Assembly (NCBI GenBank): GCA_040880545.1
Contig: JBBDIE010000165.1
Location: 1 to 14,628 of the forward strand
Origin: M55B112 sp040880545
GTDB lineage: Bacteria > Bacteroidota > Bacteroidia > Bacteroidales > GCA-2748055
Reading direction: 5' to 3'
DNA: 14,628 nucleotides
Within the stretch, counting starts at the first letter, position 1, and each line of letters starts with the position of its first letter. The notes beneath the pieces were generated by a model. It had not been told where the DNA came from and made no database searches. It was given only the letters and a program-made list of their open reading frames with translations. This document shows, one piece after another, positions 1 through 7,088 of this stretch. Both the position numbers and the translations under genes were made by a program.

Positions 1-437
1 ATATAACTACTATAATCCTTCAGCATCGGGGTATACTCCTGCTGGAAGTGTATTGAGTCGATCATAAAATCAGCACTGGACCTGTTGCAGGCAGTGGGCA
101 CATTATACAATACGGTAATCCGGAGCAATGCTTTTACATCCACATCATGCGCTTGTGGCTGCATAGGATCCCAGAAGAAGATCATAATATCAATTTTGCC
201 ATCTGCAATCAATGCTCCCATCTGCTGGTCACCTCCAAGGGGACCCGATTTCAGTTTGGTAATGGACAACGGCAGGGAAGATTTCTTTTTCAACGACTCT
301 TCAATCATCCTTCCCGTTGTTCCGGTGCAGTATAACTCATGATGATGTAATTTCGACCAGTTATATTCTACCCAGTCTCTCAAATCTGCTTTCCTGTTGT
401 CGTGTGCAACAAGGGCTATTTTTTTAATTGTGTTCAT
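1..437 (-). CDS. mgsA: Methylglyoxal synthase, 3' end cut by window edge
   Basis: Converts dihydroxyacetone phosphate to methylglyoxal and phosphate, a cytoplasmic bypass of lower glycolysis used when phosphate is short or sugar phosphates pile up. Reading from ATG at 437, 145 codons are visible and no stop appears before the edge; the E. coli enzyme has 152 residues, so only a few C-terminal residues should be missing. Family motifs seen: ALVAHD (8-13), TGTTG (38-42), GPLGGDQQMGALI (65-77) with the expected catalytic Asp70, FFWDP (87-91), and AHDVDVKALLR (96-106) with the expected active-site His97 and Asp100. The start gives the usual short N-terminus ahead of the first strand. The gene is divergent from mltG across a 125-bp gap. 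Identification is firm; only the missing end is unknown. Confidence 0.96.
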   Translation of the reverse strand, partial: MNTIKKIALVAHDNRKADLRDWVEYNWSKLHHHELYCTGTTGRMIEESLKKKSSLPLSITKLKSGPLGGDQQMGALIADGKIDIMIFFWDPMQPQAHDVDVKALLRITVLYNVPTACNRSSADFMIDSIHFQQEYTPMLKDYSSY

Positions 438-534
438 AGGTCAAGAAGTTAATAGGGAAGCTTTTTCGCTCTATATTCGGTGGTAAAAATAATGCTAAAT
501 AAACAAAATGATCATCTAAATGTATTATTGTTAC

Positions 535-542
535 TATTTTTG
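535..542 (+). promoter_or_regulatory. Candidate Bacteroidetes -7 box upstream of mltG
   Basis: TATTTTTG matches the TAnnTTTG -7 consensus of the Bacteroidetes primary sigma factor. It lies 20 bp before the mltG ATG. No TTTG-like -33 element sits about 19 bp upstream, so support is the -7 match plus position in a divergent intergenic region. No equally good box is seen for mgsA on the other strand. Confidence 0.35.
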
Positions 543-562
543 TCTCTATTAATTTTAATCAG

Positions 563-1624
563 ATGTTTGAGAGAAACAGATCCAGGGGAGCTGGAAAATA
601 TATAAGGATATCATTGCTGGTAGTCTTCGTGGGCTTGATGATAAGCGTGATCATCGTATTTAATAAATACCAGGGCGTTTTTGGTGAAAATGTAGAAATA
701 AAAGAGGGACACCTCTATTTCTATATTTCTGAAGGCAGCAGTTACGAAGAGGTTTGGGATGCCCTGGATTCTCTGGATATATTGTCCGACACCAGGTCCT
801 TCAAATGGGTCTCTGAGAAAAAGAATTATCCGGAAAATGTGAAGCCCGGGAGATACAGGATCGAACACGGAATGAGCAATAATGAGCTGGTAAATTTGCT
901 CCGGTCGGGTAACCAGGCACCTGTCATGGTTGTTTTTAATAACCTGAGAACTTTGGAGAATCTTGCCGGCAAAGTATCGAAATACCTGGAATGTGATTCG
1001 CTGGAGATGTCGTCACATTTGCTCGACCCGGACCTTCCTGCAAAGTATGGATTTACAAAGGAGACATTCAAGGCGATGTTTATTCCTAACACCTACGAAA
1101 TGTATTGGTCTTCAACACCTGAAGATTTTACTGACCGCATGGCCCTGGAATATGAACATTTTTGGGAGAAAAGGGACAAGAAGCTGGATAACCTGGAATT
1201 GACCCGTGAAGAGGTTTCAACCCTGGCATCCCTGGTTGATGAGGAGACGCTAATTGATGAGGAAAATGAACGGGTAGCGGGAGTTTATATCAATCGACTG
1301 AAAATAGACATGCCCATGCAATCCTGTCCGACTTTGAAATTCGCATTGAATGACTGGACCATTACGAGAGTCCTGCATGTGTATAAGCAGGTGGAATCAC
1401 CATACAATACATACAAGCACAAAGGATTGCCTCCTGGGCCGATCATTATTCCTTCGGTATCGGCCATTGATGCAGTATTGAATTATGAAAGGCACAATTA
1501 CCTGTACATGTGTGCAAAGGCTGACTTTAGCGGAAAGCATGCATTTGCAAGGAACCTGGTACAGCATAACAAAAATGCAGCAGAATACCAGCGTGAGCTT
1601 GACCGGAGACGAATTTACAGGTAG
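563..1624 (+). CDS. mltG: Endolytic murein transglycosylase MltG (YceG-like)
   Basis: An inner-membrane lytic transglycosylase that cuts nascent peptidoglycan glycan strands and is thought to set or end strand length. The 353-residue protein is close to the family's usual length (340 in E. coli). It has a basic N-terminus, one membrane anchor at about residues 14-34, a LysM-like region at about 48-118, and the YceG catalytic domain from about 165. Visible motifs are FIPNTYEMYW (173-182), SLVDEET (223-229) with Glu228 aligning with the catalytic Glu218 of E. coli by my alignment, AGVYINRL (239-246), SPYNTYKHKGLPPGPI (279-294) and HNKNAAEY (335-342). One oddity: the usual Q-x-D-P-T motif reads QSCPT (253-257), with Cys in place of Asp. 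The stop lies 13 bp from the stop of the convergent murB. Confidence 0.94.
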   Translation: MFERNRSRGAGKYIRISLLVVFVGLMISVIIVFNKYQGVFGENVEIKEGHLYFYISEGSSYEEVWDALDSLDILSDTRSFKWVSEKKNYPENVKPGRYRIEHGMSNNELVNLLRSGNQAPVMVVFNNLRTLENLAGKVSKYLECDSLEMSSHLLDPDLPAKYGFTKETFKAMFIPNTYEMYWSSTPEDFTDRMALEYEHFWEKRDKKLDNLELTREEVSTLASLVDEETLIDEENERVAGVYINRLKIDMPMQSCPTLKFALNDWTITRVLHVYKQVESPYNTYKHKGLPPGPIIIPSVSAIDAVLNYERHNYLYMCAKADFSGKHAFARNLVQHNKNAAEYQRELDRRRIYR

Positions 1625-1637
1625 GATTCCGCCTTGT

Positions 1638-2654
1638 TTAATGAAGTACCGTTACTTCCCGTTCCAGTAAAATATCAAAATTGCTTTGGACACTGTTTCG
1701 GATCTTCTCTGAGAATTCAAAAATTTCCCGGCCTGTGGCTTTACCGTAGTTAACGATCACCAGGGGCTGTTTCGGCCAGCATCCGGTATCACCTTCTCGT
1801 TTGCCTTTCCATCCTGATTTCTCTATGAGCCATGCTGCAGGGATTTTTACTTTTCCCTTTCCGGCTGGGTAGTTTGGAACACTCCCGTATTTTTCCTGTA
1901 TTGCATCGAAAATATCCATTGGAACCACCGGATTTTTGAAAAAACTGCCTGCATTTCCGGTCTCTTCCGGATCGGGAAGTTTGTTTTCGCGGATAGAAAT
2001 GATGGTTTGTCGTAAGTTTGCCAGGTTCTGTTCAGTGAATTTCATGAACTCCTCTTTTACATTGCCATAATCGAGTACAAAATTCTTTTTTTTCTTCAGA
2101 TTGAATACCACGTTGATGACAATGTAATGTTCCCCATAGATATGCTTGAAGATACTGTCGCGATATGCAAATTTACAAGCAGTGTTTGAGAGTATCTCCA
2201 CATTCAGTTTCTGTGTGTTAAACACCTCCACATATTCAATAAGATCTTTGGCTTCCACTCCGTATGCGCCGATATTCTGAACCGGGGTGGCCCCTACAGA
2301 GCCGGGGATCAGAGACAGATTTTCTGTTCCGTACCAATTGTGCCGTACACAGTGTTCCACAAAAGCATCCCAATTCACTCCTGCACCGACTTTCACCATC
2401 AGTTCTGTCTCAGATTCATCCAACAAGTCAATCCCGGACAGCAGCGGATGAATGATCATTCCCTCGTATGGTCCGGTAAAGAGCAGGTTGCTCCCTTCTC
2501 CAATGATAAGATATTCGAGGGCACGTTCCTGTGCATGTCTGATGCCATATTCAAGTTCTTCTACTGTTTCAGGTTCAGTGAACCACGATGAGACAATATC
2601 CACACCAAAAGTGGTGTTATTTTTAAGGGAATAATTTTTATGAATTTTCAGCAT
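1638..2654 (-). CDS. murB: UDP-N-acetylenolpyruvoylglucosamine reductase MurB (type I)
   Basis: A cytoplasmic FAD enzyme that reduces UDP-GlcNAc-enolpyruvate with NADPH to UDP-MurNAc, the second committed step of peptidoglycan precursor synthesis. The 338 residues match the E. coli type I enzyme (342) end to end. Seen in order: NNTTFGVD (12-19); the FAD-binding IGEGSNLLF (51-59); LSLIPGSVGATPVQNIGAYGVE (113-134); YRDSIFKH (164-171) with the expected catalytic Arg165; GNAGSFFKNPVV (233-244) with the proton-donor Ser237; AAWLIEKSGWKG (273-284); and a C-terminal EREV whose Glu333 matches E. coli Glu325. The Tyr-loop typical of type I enzymes is retained. The ATG start gives the standard N-terminus. 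It is convergent with mltG and divergent from the glycosyltransferase. Confidence 0.96.
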   Translation of the reverse strand: MLKIHKNYSLKNNTTFGVDIVSSWFTEPETVEELEYGIRHAQERALEYLIIGEGSNLLFTGPYEGMIIHPLLSGIDLLDESETELMVKVGAGVNWDAFVEHCVRHNWYGTENLSLIPGSVGATPVQNIGAYGVEAKDLIEYVEVFNTQKLNVEILSNTACKFAYRDSIFKHIYGEHYIVINVVFNLKKKKNFVLDYGNVKEEFMKFTEQNLANLRQTIISIRENKLPDPEETGNAGSFFKNPVVPMDIFDAIQEKYGSVPNYPAGKGKVKIPAAWLIEKSGWKGKREGDTGCWPKQPLVIVNYGKATGREIFEFSEKIRNSVQSNFDILLEREVTVLH

Positions 2655-2671
2655 GTTGGACTAATATTTAC

Positions 2672-2679
2672 CAAAGATA
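2672..2679 (-). promoter_or_regulatory. Candidate -7 box for murB
   Basis: On the minus strand this reads TATCTTTG, a perfect match to TAnnTTTG, ending 17 bp upstream of the murB ATG. No good TTTG -33 element lies at the usual spacing. If real, the murB leader is only about ten bases long. Confidence 0.4.
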
Positions 2680-2714
2680 ACCAACATCACAGAATATTTC
2701 TATCTTAGTGAATA

Positions 2715-3824
2715 GTGAAACGAATCTCCATCACAGTAATTAACGATCTGGTTACGGATCAGCGGGTACACCGTATGGCGGGATCCCTTGTCAGACAAGG
2801 TTACAAAGTAAGACTGACAGGAAGAAAACTTCCCGGAAGTTTGCCTGTGACAGACCTCCGGTTTACCTGGGTTAGGTTCAGAATGTTATTCAGGAAAGGT
2901 CTACTTTTCTATGCCAGTTACAATATACGGTTGTTTTTAAGTCTCCTGTTCTGCAAAAGACCGGATATCCTGATCGCGGTGGACCTGGATACATTGTCTG
3001 CAAATTTTCTGGCTGGAAAATTAAGGCGTATTCCACTTATATACGACAGTCATGAATATTTCACCGAGGTACCGGAACTGATTAACCGGCCACGGGTTAA
3101 AAGAATTTGGGAGGCTATTGAAAGGTATATCGTACCTAAACTGACACATGCCATCGCGGTGAGCGAATCGATATCGAAGGCTTACAACGACAAATATGGT
3201 GTGCAATTCGTTACCATCAGAAATGTATCAGAATTAAGGAGTCCTGAACTATATCCGGGCTTTAACGATAACTATACGGCGAAATACAAACTCATTTACC
3301 AGGGGGCACTGAATTTGGGGCGTGGTATAGAATTGATGATCGAATCTTTGCGCTATATGCAGGATACCATGTTGTTTATTGTTGGAGACGGTGATATCAG
3401 GCAGGAACTTCGTCAAATGGTGCACAAACTGCAACTTACCGACCGGGTGATGTTCCCGGGTAGGATTCCACCAGCAAAGCTGGTCGGGCTAACGGCCCAC
3501 TGCAATGTAGGATTATCACTGGAGGAGGACAGAGGGTTGAATTACAGGCTGGCACTGCCCAATAAGGTGTTTGATTATATCCAGGCGAGAATTCCCGTCC
3601 TCTGTTCAGATCTGCCTGAAATGGCTGCACTTGTAAGGAAATATGACATCGGGGAGGTCTGCAGCAGCAGGAAACCTGAACAATTGGCGAGCCAGTTGTC
3701 GGGAATGATGAAAAACCAGGATGCAATTTTGATATGGAAAGAAAACCTCGAAAAGACGGCCCGGGAACTTTGCTGGGAGAATGAGGAGCAGAAATTACTG
3801 GGTATCGTTGAAAATTCATTGTAG
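2715..3824 (+). CDS. Glycosyltransferase, GT-B fold, GT4-like
   Basis: Probably transfers a sugar from a nucleotide-sugar donor to a lipid- or surface-linked acceptor in the cytoplasm; donor and acceptor cannot be read from the sequence. The 369 residues split into an N-terminal acceptor half (about 1-170; DLVTDQRVHRMA 11-22, IYDSHEYFTEVPEL 109-122) and a C-terminal donor half (about 185-369; YQGALNLGRGIELMI 195-209, VGDGD 223-227, FPGRIP 247-252). The segment GLNYRLALPNKVFDYIQA (274-291) sits where the donor-binding motif of GT4 enzymes lies. The start is GTG: an in-frame stop at 2709-2711 blocks any earlier start, and the next Met (21) would cut into conserved sequence. It stands alone, divergent from murB and 100 bp ahead of the thioredoxin-like gene, so context gives no pathway. 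Confidence 0.85.
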   Translation: MKRISITVINDLVTDQRVHRMAGSLVRQGYKVRLTGRKLPGSLPVTDLRFTWVRFRMLFRKGLLFYASYNIRLFLSLLFCKRPDILIAVDLDTLSANFLAGKLRRIPLIYDSHEYFTEVPELINRPRVKRIWEAIERYIVPKLTHAIAVSESISKAYNDKYGVQFVTIRNVSELRSPELYPGFNDNYTAKYKLIYQGALNLGRGIELMIESLRYMQDTMLFIVGDGDIRQELRQMVHKLQLTDRVMFPGRIPPAKLVGLTAHCNVGLSLEEDRGLNYRLALPNKVFDYIQARIPVLCSDLPEMAALVRKYDIGEVCSSRKPEQLASQLSGMMKNQDAILIWKENLEKTARELCWENEEQKLLGIVENSL

Positions 3825-3916
3825 TCAGGAAAAATTCAGATCATTTAACATTTACCGGGAAATTTCGTTATACTTTGAACGTTATTATTTAGAAATTAAC
3901 TGGTATTAATAAAAAA

Positions 3917-3921
3917 AGGAG
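3917..3921 (+). promoter_or_regulatory. Shine-Dalgarno sequence of the thioredoxin-like gene
   Basis: AGGAG with a three-base spacer before the ATG at 3925. It stands out because most genes in this window, including mltG, odhA and the pnt genes, have no clear Shine-Dalgarno match. It fixes the start of the exported thioredoxin-fold protein. Confidence 0.6.
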
Positions 3922-3924
3922 AAG

Positions 3925-5124
3925 ATGAAGATTATTATTGCTGCACTAATCTTAGCAGGAACATTCACAGTAATGGAGGCACAAGTTGACTTCAGGCAAA
4001 TCAATTCCAGTGAAGAGATGAACAAGGTTTGGACTGATGCCCAAAGTCAGAATAAACCTGTTTTTGTAGACATATATGCCACCTGGTGCGGACCATGTAA
4101 ATGGATGGATGCCAATGTCTTTGCCATGGAATCGGCTGGTGATTACATGAATTCTGAATTTATCAATGTAAAGATGGATGGTGAATCGGAATTTGGAAGG
4201 ATTTTCGCAGCGGAGAGCAGACTTAGTGCGTACCCTTCATTTTTTGTTTACAATTCCAGCAAAGAACTGATGAATACCGTGGTTGGGGCAAAACCTTGGG
4301 AAGAGTTGGAACCCCAGTTGATTTCAACACTGGAATTTTATCCGGTACTGGAGATCATGGACAACAAATTTAAATCTGGATTACTGGAGAGAGATGAATA
4401 CCCCAGGTATTTAAAGGCGCTCCGTGAAATGGGAAAAGAGGAGCTTGGCAGTGCAGTGGCCTATTCCTATGAAAAGGAATTTGTTAATGGAGGAGAAATG
4501 ACTATTGAAGATATTCAGGTGCTAGCGTTTTATACTAAACAACAGACAGATAGCTGGAAGAGCCTTACCTCAGATATTTCAAAATTAAAGCTGGCGCTAG
4601 ATGGGGAACTGGAAAAATTCATTGATCATGCAGTAACAAGCTCAATTCAGTCAGGTGTGGAGAACACTGATATTGAGTATGTCAGTGCGATGAATGAAAT
4701 TCTGCCCCAACTGTCCGAAGGAACGAACCTCGATCCGGCTGAATTGGAATCCATTTCCTATATATATTATTACCATTATAGTGAGCTGTTCGATGAAATG
4801 ATAGGATTCATTGACAATGAATTTGAAACCAGGCGTCGTGGAGATCACAAATGGCTGTTTGAGGCCGCTGCAAATGCCGTTTTCCTGGATCCTCAAAATG
4901 TTGAAGTTGCTGAAAAGGGGTTGGAGTGGTTCCAGGCTTGCATTGATTTACAGGAGAACCAGGAGTACTATTACCACCTTGCATTATGTGAGTATTTTAC
5001 AGATTCACCTGAGAAAACCATTGCTACATTGAATAAATCAATGGAGTTCACTGACGATCCAGAGATTATTCAGTCAACTAAGTCAATAATCAGCCAGGTG
5101 GAGGAGGAGTTAGCCAACCAGTAA
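3925..5124 (+). CDS. Exported thioredoxin-fold protein with helical C-terminal region
   Basis: Likely a periplasmic thiol-disulfide protein; its substrate is unknown. Residues 1-19 are a signal peptide (MKIIIAALILAGTF..., A-Q at 19-20). Residues 22-140 form a thioredoxin domain: PVFVDIYATWCGPCKWMD (45-62) with redox cysteines 55 and 58 in a CGPC site, and the cis-Pro at 104 (AYPSFF). Residues 141-399 are acidic and predicted helical; the last part (about 308-395; ANAVFLDPQNVEVAEKGLEW, then YHLALCEYF) looks like degenerate tetratricopeptide helices. At 399 residues the protein is far longer than a plain thioredoxin (about 105). CGPC is the thioredoxin-type dipeptide, but export means it needs a membrane electron donor if it acts as a reductase. 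It is monocistronic, convergent with the SDR-like gene 17 bp away. Confidence 0.82.
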   Translation: MKIIIAALILAGTFTVMEAQVDFRQINSSEEMNKVWTDAQSQNKPVFVDIYATWCGPCKWMDANVFAMESAGDYMNSEFINVKMDGESEFGRIFAAESRLSAYPSFFVYNSSKELMNTVVGAKPWEELEPQLISTLEFYPVLEIMDNKFKSGLLERDEYPRYLKALREMGKEELGSAVAYSYEKEFVNGGEMTIEDIQVLAFYTKQQTDSWKSLTSDISKLKLALDGELEKFIDHAVTSSIQSGVENTDIEYVSAMNEILPQLSEGTNLDPAELESISYIYYYHYSELFDEMIGFIDNEFETRRRGDHKWLFEAAANAVFLDPQNVEVAEKGLEWFQACIDLQENQEYYYHLALCEYFTDSPEKTIATLNKSMEFTDDPEIIQSTKSIISQVEEELANQ

Positions 5125-5133
5125 CTTTACTGG
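5118..5133. repeat. Inverted repeat between convergent gene ends
   Basis: CCAGTAA and TTACTGG form a perfect 7-base inverted repeat with two bases between them, or a 6-bp stem with a 4-base loop. It spans the stop codon of the thioredoxin-like gene (5122-5124) and ends 9 bp from the stop of the convergent SDR-like gene. No T-run follows on either strand, so it is at best a weak terminator or an mRNA 3'-end stabiliser. Confidence 0.4.
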
Positions 5134-5141
5134 CTCCGGCC

Positions 5142-5801
5142 TTATAATCTGGCCAGGTCATCTGATTCCCAGACTACTTTAGGTTTTTCCATGTTCATGA
5201 TCGTGATCATAGCATGGGCAACCTGGGTGGTTTGGATTCCTTTATACTTCCTGAGATTTCCGGTCATTGCCCAACCCAGCAGATTGTTCAGTAATTTTCC
5301 CGATGCTTCTCCAAATCTGAATTCCTCCCTTTTTGACAGAAGCAGGGATGGCCTGATGATTGCAAGCCTTTTTAAATCGTACTGAATTACACGATCCTCC
5401 ATTTCCGTTTTTACATCCAAGTAGAATCCCCGACCACTTTTTCCTGCCCCTACAGAACTAATGACAATAAATCCTTCCACTCCATTGTTGCTGGCAATAC
5501 GGGCTAGGGTAGAAGGCATCTCCAGATCCACCATTTTAAAGGCCTCCCTGCTCCCTGCTTTCCGGCTGGTTGTACCAAGACAGCAATACAGTTCATCTCC
5601 CTTTATTTTCCCTGAGATATGGTCAAGGTCCGTTAACGAATTCAGCACCACTTCCAGTTTTGGATGTTCAAGGGGGAGGACCTTTCGTGAAAATGCGATA
5701 ATTTTCTCGTACCGGTGGTCGTTGATAAGCAAGTGAATTAAATCCTTACCCACAGCTCCTGTGGGACCGAATAAGATGGCCGTTTTCCCAATGCGTTCCA
5801 T
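5142..5801 (-). CDS. Atypical SDR / NAD(P)-binding Rossmann protein
   Basis: A 219-residue cytoplasmic Rossmann-fold protein of the NAD(P)H-binding / TIP30-like atypical short-chain dehydrogenase group; its reaction is unknown. Counting from the GTG at 5807: nucleotide-binding GPTGAVG (14-20), CLGTTSRKAGS (76-86), SSVGAG (117-122), and a candidate active-site Tyr129-x3-Lys133 in FYLDVKTEME. Two starts are possible. GTG at 5807 overlaps the odhB stop (GTGA), while ATG at 5801 lies 8 bases after an AGGA. I prefer the ATG because AGGA is only 2 bases from the GTG. It is the last gene of the odhA-odhB operon, so it is probably cotranscribed and translationally coupled, but neither product nor substrate links it to the 2-oxoglutarate step. 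Confidence 0.82.
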   Translation of the reverse strand: MERIGKTAILFGPTGAVGKDLIHLLINDHRYEKIIAFSRKVLPLEHPKLEVVLNSLTDLDHISGKIKGDELYCCLGTTSRKAGSREAFKMVDLEMPSTLARIASNNGVEGFIVISSVGAGKSGRGFYLDVKTEMEDRVIQYDLKRLAIIRPSLLLSKREEFRFGEASGKLLNNLLGWAMTGNLRKYKGIQTTQVAHAMITIMNMEKPKVVWESDDLARL

Positions 5802-5803
5802 GG

Positions 5804-7081
5804 TCACAGTCCTAGCAGGAGACCTTCTGGGTCATTGGTTCCAAACAGCATGGCAGATGGAGTTTCAATAAATTCCTTTACAGCTTTCAGGAAACTGACT
5901 GAATCTTTTCCATCTATAACGCGATGGTCATAGCTGAGTGCAAGATACATCATGGGCCGAATCTCCACTTTACCATTTATGGCCACCGGCCGTTCAATGA
6001 TATTATGCATTCCCAGAATACCCGACTGGGGAGGGTTAAGGATCGGCGTACTTAGCATTGACCCAAATATTCCACCGTTGGTAATGGTAAAGGTCCCACC
6101 CGATAATTCATCCATGGAAATCCGGTTTTTCCTGGCACGCCCTGCAATGTCCAGTATCTGTTGTTCAATGTCAGCCAGACTGAGGGTTTCGGTATTTCTG
6201 ATTATTGGAACCATAAGGCCTTTTTCAGTTTGAACGGCAATTCCCACATCGCAGAAGGCAGGTGAGACGATCTCATCGCCTTCCAGGTATGAATTCACCT
6301 TGGGGTATTGTTGAAGGGCCATGGTCACAGCCTTGGTAAAAAATGACATGAACCCCAGTTTTACCCCATGCTTTTCAACGAACTTTTCCTGGTATTTCTT
6401 CCTGATCTCCATAACTGCGGTCAAATCAGCCTCATTAAAGGTGGTCAACATCGCCGTTTCATTTTTCACTGCCACCAGTCTTTGACTTATCTTTTTTCTT
6501 AACTGGCTCATGGAGTTCCTCTCTTCTTCCCTGGAGGCTTCCTTTTTGGTGAATGAGTTGCCGGCATCAGATGTCCAAATATGCTTAATAGCCTGAATAT
6601 CAGATGATGTGATCTTCCGTAAACCATTAATCACATCATCCAGACTGAGTCCCTCCTCATCCATCATTTTTCGTGCAACCGGGGTTACTTTCACATGGGC
6701 ATTGACCTTCTTTTTTTCTGTCTGTAATTCCTCCTTTTCCCTGGTTGTGGTTTCGGCTTTTTCCGGTGTCTTCTTATCCGATTCCTCCACCGGTTTTTCC
6801 GCCGTTTCCTTTTCTTTCGTTTCTTCCTTCTTTTCAGTGGGTTGAACGGAAGTATCAATCCGGCAAGCTATGTCTCCAATCGAAAGTGTTTGTCCCACTT
6901 CAGCAAGGAGTTCCACCTTCCCTGCCTTTTCAGCAATGAGTGGCAGGGTAGCCTTTTCCGATTCCACTTCTCCAATTTCCTGATCCTTTTGTACGACATC
7001 GCCGTTTTCGACGAACCAGTTGGCCAGTTCCACCTCTGTGATGGATTCTCCCGGACTGGGAATTTTAAGCTCAATAATCAT
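5804..7081 (-). CDS. odhB: 2-oxoglutarate dehydrogenase E2, dihydrolipoyl succinyltransferase
   Basis: The core subunit of the 2-oxoglutarate dehydrogenase complex; it passes the succinyl group from lipoyl-lysine to CoA in the TCA cycle. The 425 residues show one lipoyl domain (1-77) with lipoyl Lys43 in ESEKATLPL, a charged Lys/Glu/Thr-rich linker (about 78-128), a short peripheral-subunit-binding domain (about 131-166) and the catalytic acyltransferase domain (about 186-425). The catalytic motif is YDHRVIDG (384-391), with His386 and Asp390. GGIFGSMLSTPILNPPQSGILG (337-358) is typical of the succinyltransferase branch. Oddity: the binding domain lacks the usual G-T-G-x-x-G-R loop and has INGLRKI instead. 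It starts 7 bp after odhA; its stop abuts the SDR gene. No E3 (lpd) gene is in the window. Confidence 0.95.
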   Translation of the reverse strand: MIIELKIPSPGESITEVELANWFVENGDVVQKDQEIGEVESEKATLPLIAEKAGKVELLAEVGQTLSIGDIACRIDTSVQPTEKKEETKEKETAEKPVEESDKKTPEKAETTTREKEELQTEKKKVNAHVKVTPVARKMMDEEGLSLDDVINGLRKITSSDIQAIKHIWTSDAGNSFTKKEASREEERNSMSQLRKKISQRLVAVKNETAMLTTFNEADLTAVMEIRKKYQEKFVEKHGVKLGFMSFFTKAVTMALQQYPKVNSYLEGDEIVSPAFCDVGIAVQTEKGLMVPIIRNTETLSLADIEQQILDIAGRARKNRISMDELSGGTFTITNGGIFGSMLSTPILNPPQSGILGMHNIIERPVAINGKVEIRPMMYLALSYDHRVIDGKDSVSFLKAVKEFIETPSAMLFGTNDPEGLLLGL

Positions 7082-7088
7082 AGAGATG

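Noticed and set aside
85..342. Plus-strand 85-codon frame opposite mgsA
   Set aside because: The minus strand encodes methylglyoxal synthase over the same bases with all active-site motifs.
1238..1249. Loss of the catalytic Glu in MltG because the motif reads DEET rather than EKET
   Set aside because: Counting on the E. coli sequence from memory, catalytic Glu218 is the second acidic residue, which is retained here as Glu228; only the first position is changed, Glu to Asp.
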